Below are positions 1 to 6,738 of a stretch of DNA of 64,000 nt, one piece after another. The stretch is taken from contig CANNAM010000009.1 in assembly GCA_947502595.1 (NCBI GenBank), positions 62,001 through 126,000 of the forward strand, in the 5' to 3' direction. Both the position numbers and the translations under genes were made by a program. Source of the DNA: an uncultured Marinicella sp. (GTDB taxonomy: Bacteria > Pseudomonadota > Gammaproteobacteria > Xanthomonadales > Marinicellaceae). How positions within the stretch are numbered: the stretch's first letter is position 1; the number at the start of each line of letters is the position of its first letter. The notes beneath the pieces were generated by a model. That model searched no databases, was not told the origin of the DNA, and saw only the letters and a program-made list of their open reading frames with translations.

Positions 1-357
1 ACACATTATAGACTCAATAAATCATTGCCAGTGGCGCCAACATCAGAAGCTGACCGTTTGACTGAAAATTGGGTGAAGTTGTTTGAACATATTATCAGTA
101 AAGACAAAGCCATCACTTTGGTGCTGTTACCTGAACATGAAATGCATGATTACATGATTAAACCCAGTAACGCGCATGAGATAACCGAAGCTATTTTGCA
201 ACAACTGAAGGGCAATCCATCATTCAAGTTGATTGATCTTAGGGGTTTGTTTGAGGAGGTGGCAGATTGTGAGGTTTTTGCTGACCCATTGCACTTTAAT
301 AACCAAGGCATTGAGCTGATTACCCAGGCATTGATTGATGCTTTTTGGCAGTTATAA
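1..357 (+). CDS. SGNH/GDSL-type hydrolase, C-terminal fragment (5' end outside window)
   Basis: The reading frame is open from the first base, so this is the last ~118 codons of a longer gene whose start lies upstream. Near the C-terminus is the block ADPLHFNNQG followed by an amphipathic helix. This matches the Asp-x-x-His catalytic block plus the Asn/Gly that typically closes SGNH hydrolases (lipases, esterases, acyl or acetyl hydrolases). The preceding stretch, which ends in a predicted beta strand (FKLIDLRGLF), fits the last Rossmann-like layer of that fold. The Ser, Gly and Asn blocks would lie upstream and cannot be seen, so substrate is unknown. The gene ends at a TAA just before a strong bidirectional hairpin shared with the convergent kbp gene. 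A TTG at 25 is available but is unlikely to be a real start. Confidence 0.6.
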   Translation, partial: THYRLNKSLPVAPTSEADRLTENWVKLFEHIISKDKAITLVLLPEHEMHDYMIKPSNAHEITEAILQQLKGNPSFKLIDLRGLFEEVADCEVFADPLHFNNQGIELITQALIDAFWQL

Positions 358-367
358 TAGCCAATAA

Positions 368-402
368 AAAAGCCACAAACTTGATTAAGTTATGTGGCTT
401 TT
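368..402. terminator. bidirectional rho-independent terminator
   Basis: AAAAGCCAC...GTGGCTTTT stem of about 15 bp with one bulged base and a GATT loop. It is flanked by an A-run on the left and a T-run on the right, so it can stop transcription from both sides. It sits exactly between two convergent genes. Confidence 0.85.
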
Positions 403-418
403 CTTGTGTGCTGAGCAG

Positions 419-928
419 TTACTCTGGTATTCTTAATACTTGGCCTGGGTAAATCTTATCAGGATCTGACAACATGGGTTTGTTGGCTTCAAAGATTTTA
501 GGGTATTCCATGGCATTGCCATAAAATTGTTTGGCAATTTTGCCCAAAGTATCACCAGATTTAACTGTGTAAGTTTTAGATTCCCAAGCAGCCTCACCTG
601 GTTTGTCGGCTTCGGCTTTGGCTGCTTCGGCTTCGGCTTTTTCAGCTTCAGCCACATCAGCTGGTTTTTGGCCTAATATCAAATTATCTTGGACCCTTGA
701 AACGCCCGCAATGTTTCCAGCGGTAATCACTGCTTTTTCTTTTTGTTCTTGATTGGGTACATAGCCAGATAAAGTAACTACACCATTGGCAAATGCGGTT
801 TTAAGGTTACTGATGTCTACACCACTGTTCTCAATGTGTTTGATGACCGGCATGGTCACTTCAGGTTCTGCCTCGTCTTTACCAAAAACTTTAGAGCCTG
901 CATCGGCTAAAAAATCAAAAAATCCCAT
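419..928 (-). CDS. kbp: Kbp/YgaU-like potassium-binding BON-LysM protein
   Basis: Small soluble protein of 169 aa with the Kbp (YgaU) architecture. It opens with the typical N-terminus MGFFDFLADAGSKVFG. A BON domain follows at about residues 25-90 (IENSGVDISNLKTAFANGVV, LSGYV, AGNIAGVSRV). An Ala/Glu/Lys-rich linker spans about 90-115, and a C-terminal LysM domain runs from TYTVKSGDTLGKIAKQFYG to DKIYPGQVLRIPE. In E. coli, Kbp is a cytoplasmic K+ sensor linked to osmotic stress. The Ala/Glu linker is longer than in E. coli (149 aa). There is no signal peptide. The gene has its own sigma70-like promoter, an AGAGG ribosome site 7 bases before ATG, and a terminator hairpin, so it is monocistronic. 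Family assignment is firm; physiological role is by homology. Confidence 0.92.
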   Translation of the reverse strand: MGFFDFLADAGSKVFGKDEAEPEVTMPVIKHIENSGVDISNLKTAFANGVVTLSGYVPNQEQKEKAVITAGNIAGVSRVQDNLILGQKPADVAEAEKAEAEAAKAEADKPGEAAWESKTYTVKSGDTLGKIAKQFYGNAMEYPKIFEANKPMLSDPDKIYPGQVLRIPE

Positions 929-960
929 AATATGCCTCTTTTAATGTTTTGAATGTTTTG

Positions 961-989
961 AGCATAGCAATGAATTTGGTGCAGGTCAA
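961..989 (-). promoter_or_regulatory. sigma70-like promoter of kbp
   Basis: Read on the minus strand: TTGACC, a 17-base spacer, then TATGCT. It lies about 30 bases upstream of the kbp start codon. Spacing is ideal; five of six bases match at -35 and four of six at -10. Confidence 0.6.
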
Positions 990-1050
990 TCCAGCAAAGC
1001 ACGTTTTTACAATCTGTCACATGAACAAAATTTGTCACAATCAGCAAGAG

Positions 1051-1080
1051 TTGGTATTGAGTCTTTGCAATAGATATAAT
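1051..1080 (+). promoter_or_regulatory. putative sigma70-like promoter for the secreted protein gene at 1180
   Basis: TTGGTA (1051-1056), an 18-base spacer, then a perfect TATAAT (1075-1080). It is about 100 bases upstream of the start codon. The -35 is weak (four of six). Confidence 0.45.
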
Positions 1081-1179
1081 TTTGATCTGAATACCTCACT
1101 AATTTAAGATTTAATGACCACTGGTTTACAAGGTTGGTACATAATATCTAATGTGTGAGATTAAAAAATCAGGGGATTT

Positions 1180-2466
1180 ATGAAAAAATATTTGTTTGTA
1201 TTGTTGTTTTCTAGTGCCTGTGTGCAAGCTGGGTTGCCCGTTTGTATTCCAAATGCTGGAACCGCTTTTACAGATTACCAAAATCAAGCCTTTACTGTTG
1301 CTTATGATGCGGTTGGAGATGCACGCTTGTACCGTCAATGCACCAATATGTCGAACCAACAATTCATCAACACCATGAATGCTTGTGATCCATTGTCACA
1401 CCCGATTGATGGTCTGGGTTTGAGTCCAGTGGATAATTTCCTGTATGGTTTGATGCCAACTGATGCCTTAGGCATTGGTACCCATTTGGAGTTAACCGTG
1501 CCTTTTCCAGCACCCGGAAAACCAGGCGATATGATGAAGGCAGATGCGGTGGATGTGTACCGCATAGGTAATGATGGTGGGTACCAAAAAATTGGTTCAA
1601 TTGAGCCACCGGCAGAAGATGTCGTGTTGCCACCAGACACAGATCAAGTCATTCCAATTGTTCATTCAGCCGCTTCTTTCGACCCATCTGGAAGCTTGTA
1701 TGTATTGGCTTATAAAACCAACTACCAATCCAGTGCCGATGTCATGGCTGGCACTGGACAGGTGCTTTACCAAGCGCCGAACATCATGATCGGACAAGTC
1801 GGCAGTGCAACACTGAGCGCTGCCAACGGTGGCGTGATTCCTGCCATTTGGCAACAAGCAGACACCACCACAGATGCCACCTGTGCGGCGGTGATGAATC
1901 AATTCAGTCATCGCACCAATATTTTTTCTGAATGTGTGGTTGATGACTTTATTGCCAATGGCGATGCCGATGCTGCCGTGCAAAGTTGCTTGGTCAGCAC
2001 CGCAGTTTTAGATTATGGCATTCATGATTTTGCTGTCAGCCCGGTTAATGGTAATTACTATGCATTAGACTCGACATCTTTTGATGCCACTGATGTTTTG
2101 ATTGAAGTTAATGCCGTCACCATGCAAGCCAGCTGTACCAACTATGCCGATGCGGGCAGTGATACCGGTGTGTTGACCAGTTTGATGTTCAGCGAACAAA
2201 ATAAATTGGTGGCTGTTTTCGCTGGGGAAAATACCGGTCGATGGATTGATGTCAGTACTGGTGTGATCAGTACTTTGGCTGACAGCATAGACCCTTATCC
2301 GTTTGGTGATGGCAGTAGCTTGCCTTTTGGCTTGCCACGCAGGGCATCAACCTACAAGCCAGCAGGTGTTGGGGACAGTATTTTTCGCAATGGTTTTGAA
2401 GGCGATTTGATTTTTGCCAACGGTTTTGAGGGTGATCCAGAACCACCTTTATGTCCTTCATTCTAG
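1180..2466 (+). CDS. secreted protein of unknown function with doubled GFE-type C-terminal motif
   Basis: 428 aa protein with a clear Sec signal peptide (MKKYLFVLLFSSACVQAG, cleavage near residue 18). The mature part is beta-rich with scattered cysteines (LPVCIP, YRQCTN, NACDP, ATCAAV, SECVVD). It contains segments such as ALGIGTHLELTVP and HDFAVSPVNGNYYALD that look like beta-propeller or repeat-like blades (DUF6923-like by feel only). I do not recognise a catalytic motif. The C-terminus carries the motif twice in a row: DSIFRNGFE and DLIFANGFE, then a short tail GDPEPPLCPSF. The same kind of end is found on five other exported proteins in the window. AGGGG at 1171-1175 is a ribosome site just before the ATG. 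A terminator follows, so it is a single-gene unit. Confidence 0.7.
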   Translation: MKKYLFVLLFSSACVQAGLPVCIPNAGTAFTDYQNQAFTVAYDAVGDARLYRQCTNMSNQQFINTMNACDPLSHPIDGLGLSPVDNFLYGLMPTDALGIGTHLELTVPFPAPGKPGDMMKADAVDVYRIGNDGGYQKIGSIEPPAEDVVLPPDTDQVIPIVHSAASFDPSGSLYVLAYKTNYQSSADVMAGTGQVLYQAPNIMIGQVGSATLSAANGGVIPAIWQQADTTTDATCAAVMNQFSHRTNIFSECVVDDFIANGDADAAVQSCLVSTAVLDYGIHDFAVSPVNGNYYALDSTSFDATDVLIEVNAVTMQASCTNYADAGSDTGVLTSLMFSEQNKLVAVFAGENTGRWIDVSTGVISTLADSIDPYPFGDGSSLPFGLPRRASTYKPAGVGDSIFRNGFEGDLIFANGFEGDPEPPLCPSF

Positions 2467-2493
2467 AGTAAAAAAGCCACCATACTGTCAATC

Positions 2494-2522
2494 AAGCCGG
2501 CACCTTTGTACCGGCTTTTTTT
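2494..2522 (+). terminator. rho-independent terminator
   Basis: AAGCCGG/CCGGCTT stem with a ten-base loop followed by a run of T. It is placed 28 bases after the stop of the upstream secreted protein gene. Confidence 0.8.
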
Positions 2523-2654
2523 GTACTGGCAACTTGAGTCAGCAGCTGCTGGCATAACTCAGTCATAACTTGCCATAATTCATCATTAGTTGAGCCTAAA
2601 GTATCCACATTGATAGGTTTAAATGGTCCTCAAGTTAATGAATTGAGGTAAACC

Positions 2655-4739
2655 ATGAAACAAGCAAGGCAACACCCTAAGTCAATCCGTTGGCAATTGG
2701 AACAATTGGCGCAACAGCAGTTGGCCAATGAACCAAGTCGACCCATCAAAGCAAAGAAAGAGCCAGCCTTGAACTGGAAAGGCGTGTTGGTTTTGTCGTT
2801 GGTGTTGTTTTACACCGCTTTGTATCAAGTCAATGCGCACGCCCAAACTGGACAGATGTCATCAGCTGATTCTGCTGCGGTTGATTTTGATGACATCAGC
2901 AGTGGCATGATGATGGCCTTCAATAAATCCAATGGTGAATACCACAGTCTTAAATTGGTAGAAACTGATTATGCGGTTGATGTCTATGGTTTGCTGGCTA
3001 CCATAACCTTGAAACAAACTTTTTATAATGACCGTGATGATTGGATTACTGAAGGTGTTTATGCTTTCCCAATGGCCGATAAATCGGCTGTTTATCAGTT
3101 GAAAATGATTTTGGGAGAGCGGGTCATTGAAGGTGAGATTCACGAAAAGCAACAGGCCGAACAAATCTACCAACAAGCCAAAGCCGATGGTTTAACCGCT
3201 ACCATGGTCAAACAATACCGACCCAATATCTTTACGTCAGAAATCAGCAACATTGGTCCACAAGAAGTCATCAGTGTCGAGCTCACTTACCAAATGAGTT
3301 TGCGCTATGTAAAGGATTATTATGAGTTGCGCTTACCAATGGCGATCAAAGAGCGGTACATTCCGGCATCGCCAATGGCTGATTTGCCTGTAACGTTTGC
3401 GGTAGAAGACCATAATTACCGTCAGATTGAAATTAATTTAGATGCTGGGTTTGATCTGGAAGCCTTGCGATCTTTACACCACAATGTAGACATATCCCAA
3501 AGCTTCGATCAACACTTGATCAGCTTAAAGGACCAACAGTTGTATGATCGCAATGATTTTGTGTTGCGCTGGTACCCAACATTGGAACAAACCCCCAAAG
3601 CCGCCTATTTTTCGGAACAAAAAGACGGTTATGAGTACGCCTTATTGATGGTGATGCCGCCTAAGCGTGTGGAACAATCCAGCCAACCAAGAAACATGAC
3701 CTACATCATGGACACCTCAGGATCCATGCATGGTATGGCCTTGCAACAAGCCAAAGATGCCTTGTTATTTGCACTGTCTGAGTTGGATGCCAGTAATTAT
3801 TTCAATGTCATTGATTTTGATTCATCGGCCAAAGCTTTGTTTACAGCCTCGCAACCAGCCACCCCAGATAACATCGGTTTGGCATTGGATTTTGTTGACG
3901 CCTTCAGTTCGGATGGTGGTACCAACATGGCCCCAGCACTGCAAATTGCCATGCAACGAGAAAACTTCAAATCCGGTTATTTGAATCAAATCATCTTTAT
4001 GACTGATGGTTCTGTTGGCAATGAAGCTGAAATTTTTGACCAGATAGCACAAGACATCGGCGCTGCTCGGTTATTCACTGTTGCCATTGGTCCAGCGCCG
4101 AATAACTACTTCATGAGTAAAGCCGCCATGTTTGGTCGAGGTACCTACACCCACATTGCTGCATTAGATCAGGTCAATGAGTCAATGAGTCATTTATTTT
4201 CGCAGTTGTCACGACCTGCTTTGACTGATGTGGCAGTCACTTGGAACACGGCTGATGTGGTGCAAAGTCCGAGTGTGATTGCCGACTTGTATATGGATCA
4301 ACCGTTGATCATCACCAGCAAAACGCCATTGAATAAAAGCATCGGTGCACCGTCCTTTGTAGTCAGTGGTTTAACTGGTGACAGTCACAACCAAAAAACC
4401 TGGTCAGAACAAATAAAACTTAATAATGACGGTCGCACCACTGGCATTGCCAGATTATGGGCCAGAAATAAGGTTGAAGAAATGACCGATGATTTGATGC
4501 TGGGTGGCGACCATGCGTTGTTGAAAAGTGCAATCATTGATTTGGCCCTAGAGCACAGCTTAATCACCGAATTCACCGCCATGGTCGCAGTCGATAGAAA
4601 CCCAGATGCCAGTCGCATGGCGCAGGCCAAGGCGGCTCAACAAGTGCCTTTTCCTCAAGGTTCTTTGGGGTGGCGTTGGAACTTGTTGATTGGCTTGTTG
4701 TTGCTGTCAATGGCCTTGTTATTAAACAGAAGGTTTTAA
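2655..4739 (+). CDS. VIT and VWA domain protein, marine proteobacterial sortase target
   Basis: 694 aa membrane-anchored protein. Residues 1-40 are basic and cytoplasmic, and a hydrophobic signal/anchor spans about 43-62. A VIT (inter-alpha-trypsin inhibitor) domain covers about 85-220 (VYAFPMADKSAVYQLKM, EKQQAEQIYQQAKADG, PNIFTSEISNIGPQE). A VWA domain follows with an intact MIDAS, DTSGSMHG at 353-360, and MTDGSVGNE downstream. The C-terminus has a short Pro-containing segment (VPFPQGS), one transmembrane helix and a basic end (NRRF), as in substrates of class GN sortases (TIGR03788 family). The cognate sortase gene starts 40 bases downstream, so they form a two-gene unit. The usual LPxT-like recognition site is not obvious: the position is occupied by FPQGS. 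GAGG before ATG at 2655 supports this start. Metal-dependent adhesion or protein binding outside the inner membrane is inferred. Confidence 0.9.
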   Translation: MKQARQHPKSIRWQLEQLAQQQLANEPSRPIKAKKEPALNWKGVLVLSLVLFYTALYQVNAHAQTGQMSSADSAAVDFDDISSGMMMAFNKSNGEYHSLKLVETDYAVDVYGLLATITLKQTFYNDRDDWITEGVYAFPMADKSAVYQLKMILGERVIEGEIHEKQQAEQIYQQAKADGLTATMVKQYRPNIFTSEISNIGPQEVISVELTYQMSLRYVKDYYELRLPMAIKERYIPASPMADLPVTFAVEDHNYRQIEINLDAGFDLEALRSLHHNVDISQSFDQHLISLKDQQLYDRNDFVLRWYPTLEQTPKAAYFSEQKDGYEYALLMVMPPKRVEQSSQPRNMTYIMDTSGSMHGMALQQAKDALLFALSELDASNYFNVIDFDSSAKALFTASQPATPDNIGLALDFVDAFSSDGGTNMAPALQIAMQRENFKSGYLNQIIFMTDGSVGNEAEIFDQIAQDIGAARLFTVAIGPAPNNYFMSKAAMFGRGTYTHIAALDQVNESMSHLFSQLSRPALTDVAVTWNTADVVQSPSVIADLYMDQPLIITSKTPLNKSIGAPSFVVSGLTGDSHNQKTWSEQIKLNNDGRTTGIARLWARNKVEEMTDDLMLGGDHALLKSAIIDLALEHSLITEFTAMVAVDRNPDASRMAQAKAAQQVPFPQGSLGWRWNLLIGLLLLSMALLLNRRF

Positions 4740-4779
4740 ACCAATCAAATCAACCAAACATTTAATGATGGAGTCCATG

Positions 4780-5418
4780 ATGATCAATTCTAACTCTCGT
4801 ACCGTGTCTTTCGGGTCACAGGCCAAAGGCAGCTATAAGGCAAGTCGCAAAGCAAGGAGCAAAACAGGGTACAAAATCATCTTGGCTGTATTATTAACCG
4901 TGGGCAGCTGGCAGGTAGGTTCCTCCGTCTACTTGCTGGCGAAAGCCCATTTGGCTCAATATTTGATTGCCGATGCTTGGCAAGCCACATTGCAAGACGG
5001 TGGCCAGCACAAACCATGGGATTGGGCCGACACCCATCCAGTGGCTAAGCTGACGTTTCCCAGTTTGTCTGAAAGCACTTATGTATTGGAAGGAGCCAGC
5101 GGGCGGAACATGGCATTTGGCCCAGCCAGAACAGTGTCTGCCGGGATGCCTGGGGATGCCATTTCAACCATCATCAGTGCCCACAATGACTCGCACTTTA
5201 AATTTTTAGGCCAGGTCAAGCTACAGGAATTGATTCAAGTTGAAACCACCACCGGTCAATTCACTTACCAAGTCACTGATTTAAGGGTGGTTGATTCCAA
5301 GCAACAACAGGTCGTAATTAACCAACAAGATGAATTGATTCTGACCACTTGTTATCCATTCAACGCCTTACAAACAGGCGGCAGTTTGCGCTACCAAGTG
5401 ACTGCAGCGAGGTTATGA
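4780..5418 (+). CDS. class GN sortase
   Basis: Single-pass inner-membrane transpeptidase with a beta-barrel sortase fold. The N-terminus is very basic, with one transmembrane helix (KIILAVLLTVGSWQVGSSVYLLA). Active-site residues are visible: His in IISAHNDSHFKFLG (H135), Cys in LILTTCYPF (C191) and Arg in GGSLRYQV (R204), numbered from the ATG at 4780. This matches TIGR03784, the Gram-negative marine sortase class that is nearly always paired with one VIT/VWA substrate gene, as here. I prefer 4780 over the upstream ATG at 4765 because GGAG at 4770-4773 is correctly spaced only for the later start. Processing and anchoring the neighbouring target is the inferred role. Confidence 0.9.
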   Translation: MINSNSRTVSFGSQAKGSYKASRKARSKTGYKIILAVLLTVGSWQVGSSVYLLAKAHLAQYLIADAWQATLQDGGQHKPWDWADTHPVAKLTFPSLSESTYVLEGASGRNMAFGPARTVSAGMPGDAISTIISAHNDSHFKFLGQVKLQELIQVETTTGQFTYQVTDLRVVDSKQQQVVINQQDELILTTCYPFNALQTGGSLRYQVTAARL

Positions 5419-5563
5419 AAGGCAGTGGGTTTTAGATTCAAGTTATCAACAATGAGTATTCAATTGGCTTGATAAAGAATGATTCATGCATAGATACAAT
5501 GATCATAGGCCTTAAAATAACCGGCAAAATTTATTAACCAAAATCAACCATAGAGAGCAATAC

Positions 5564-5908
5564 ATGAAAATTTTACAACCCTTGGCAATCACTTCCATGC
5601 TGTTCCTTGCTGCTTGCACAAGCACGCCGCAAGACAAAGCGGCGGTTCAGTCTAATGTGCATAATTACCAATGTGAGAGTGGTGCAATGGTTGTTGTGGT
5701 CTATCCCACCACTGATTCAGCCATGGTTCAATACCAAGGCACTGACTACAAGATGCAAATCGCCGTTTCTGCCAGCGGTGCGCGTTATGTGGGTGGTGGC
5801 TATGAATGGTGGACCAAAGGTTCAAAATATGGGGCTGAGGGCACGCTGTTTAAATCCAATGCTGATGGCACCACCGGTGCAACCACAGAATCTTGCACCA
5901 AATCCTGA
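5564..5908 (+). CDS. mliC: MliC-family lysozyme inhibitor lipoprotein
   Basis: 114 aa lipoprotein. The signal peptide ends in a lipobox (LFLAAC, lipidated Cys 18), followed by Thr-Ser. The mature domain is a small eight-stranded barrel of the MliC/PliC type: YQCESG at the start, AMVQYQG, then the signature SASGARYVGGGYEWWTKG with the Ser and Gly/Tyr residues that insert into the lysozyme active site, and a closing Cys (ESCTKS) that can pair with the first domain Cys. The family inhibits c-type lysozymes and protects the periplasmic wall. Position 2 after Cys is Thr, not Asp, predicting outer-membrane sorting. It is a single gene, probably with its own promoter in the 145-base gap upstream. 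Confidence 0.85.
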   Translation: MKILQPLAITSMLFLAACTSTPQDKAAVQSNVHNYQCESGAMVVVVYPTTDSAMVQYQGTDYKMQIAVSASGARYVGGGYEWWTKGSKYGAEGTLFKSNADGTTGATTESCTKS

Positions 5909-5949
5909 TACAAGCCTAAATCGCTGAAATCAATAAGCATTGAAAAATA

Positions 5950-5987
5950 ATGCGCCCACATTGCGACAGTACATAATGTGGGGGCAT
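5950..5987. repeat. 13-bp inverted repeat (hairpin) after mliC
   Basis: ATGCGCCCACATT and AATGTGGGGGCAT are complementary at 12 of 13 positions around a 12-base loop. There is no T-run, so it may be a weak terminator or part of the repeat island between mliC and the kinase gene. Confidence 0.55.
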
Positions 5988-6020
5988 CAGGGGGATTTCT
6001 CGTGCAGCCTGGTACGATAC

Positions 6021-6078
6021 CTTCAATCAAAGCAAAATTTTCAATTAAAAACCAACTGCAATCAATCCAAAATAAACT
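6021..6078 (+). repeat. 58-bp direct repeat, copy 1
   Basis: AT-rich sequence whose last 31 bases (ending in CCAAAATAAACT) match a second copy at 6562-6619 at 28 of 31 positions. The full 58 bases match at about 47. The two copies bracket one small ORF. Confidence 0.65.
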
Positions 6079-6142
6079 TCGATGCATTAAGCATTCGACT
6101 TTTTGTGCCTAAAATATAACATTACTGATTCATTCAAGTGGG

Positions 6143-6529
6143 GTGGCATTATTAATACCCGGATTAATTCAAGGGTCGCTGATCTATTATGTCGATGAGG
6201 GTGTAGAATACGCAATTATGGTTGAAATTAAATTATTTGAGACGAATACTTTTTACGTGGGTCAGGAAACTTATATCTCATTAAAGCAACACTTGTCCGT
6301 TGGCAAAGAAACTGTTGCGAAATCGGAAGATGATTCAATTATCAGCACAGTTAGGACGCGCTTTAGCTATTTCAAACCCATGATTAAAGGGAAAACAGGT
6401 GGCGATGCTGGTGAGAGAACTTTTATCTTCAAAGCGCATAAGGCGGGATCAACAGTGATTACGGTACAAAAACTGTTTCGTGGCAGCTTGAAAGAAGAGC
6501 GCAGTATCAATGTCATAGTGATCAATTAA
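6143..6529 (+). CDS. small protein, possible chagasin-like (I42) inhibitor fragment
   Basis: 128 codons from a GTG at 6143, or 103 from the ATG at 6218; neither has a strong ribosome site. The C-terminal half reads GDAGERTFIFKAHKAGSTVITVQKLFRG then alternating strand residues (SINVIVIN). This resembles the Gly-rich loop, the F-x-F-K-A-x-x-A-G-x-T strand and the following R-containing loop of chagasin-type cysteine-protease inhibitors (MEROPS I42). The usual NPTTG loop and a signal peptide are missing, so it could be a truncated or diverged member, or another small beta-sandwich. It stands alone between two copies of a 58-bp repeat. Function is not established. Confidence 0.4.
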   Translation: MALLIPGLIQGSLIYYVDEGVEYAIMVEIKLFETNTFYVGQETYISLKQHLSVGKETVAKSEDDSIISTVRTRFSYFKPMIKGKTGGDAGERTFIFKAHKAGSTVITVQKLFRGSLKEERSINVIVIN

Positions 6530-6561
6530 ATAACTACTAGATAAGTTGCCCTACACCAAAA

Positions 6562-6619
6562 CATCAATTTCACCAAAAATCTCAATTCAAAACCAACCAC
6601 AATCACTCCAAAATAAACT
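6562..6619 (+). repeat. 58-bp direct repeat, copy 2
   Basis: Partner of the copy at 6021-6078, same orientation, 541 bases further on. The conserved core is AAAACCAAC..CAATCA.TCCAAAATAAACT. Confidence 0.65.
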
Positions 6620-6636
6620 ATGAATTGAAGATCCGA

Positions 6637-6686
6637 TGTTGGGCTTCGCTTCGCTCTGCGCCAACCTACGCCCTCGCAGCCCAACA
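6637..6686. repeat. dispersed GTTGGGCTTCG-type palindromic repeat
   Basis: Starts TGTTGGGCTTCGCTTCGC, continues CCAACCTACG and closes with AGCCCAAC, so GTTGGGCT and AGCCCAAC form the outer arms. I recognise the TTGGGCTTCGCTTCGCT..CCAACCTACG type as an intergenic repeat common in many Gammaproteobacteria. Copy number in this genome cannot be judged from one window. Confidence 0.5.
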
Positions 6687-6738
6687 CGATACTCAGGGCC
6701 ACTCTACGACCTGTGCTGTCGAATACAATGGCTGGTTG

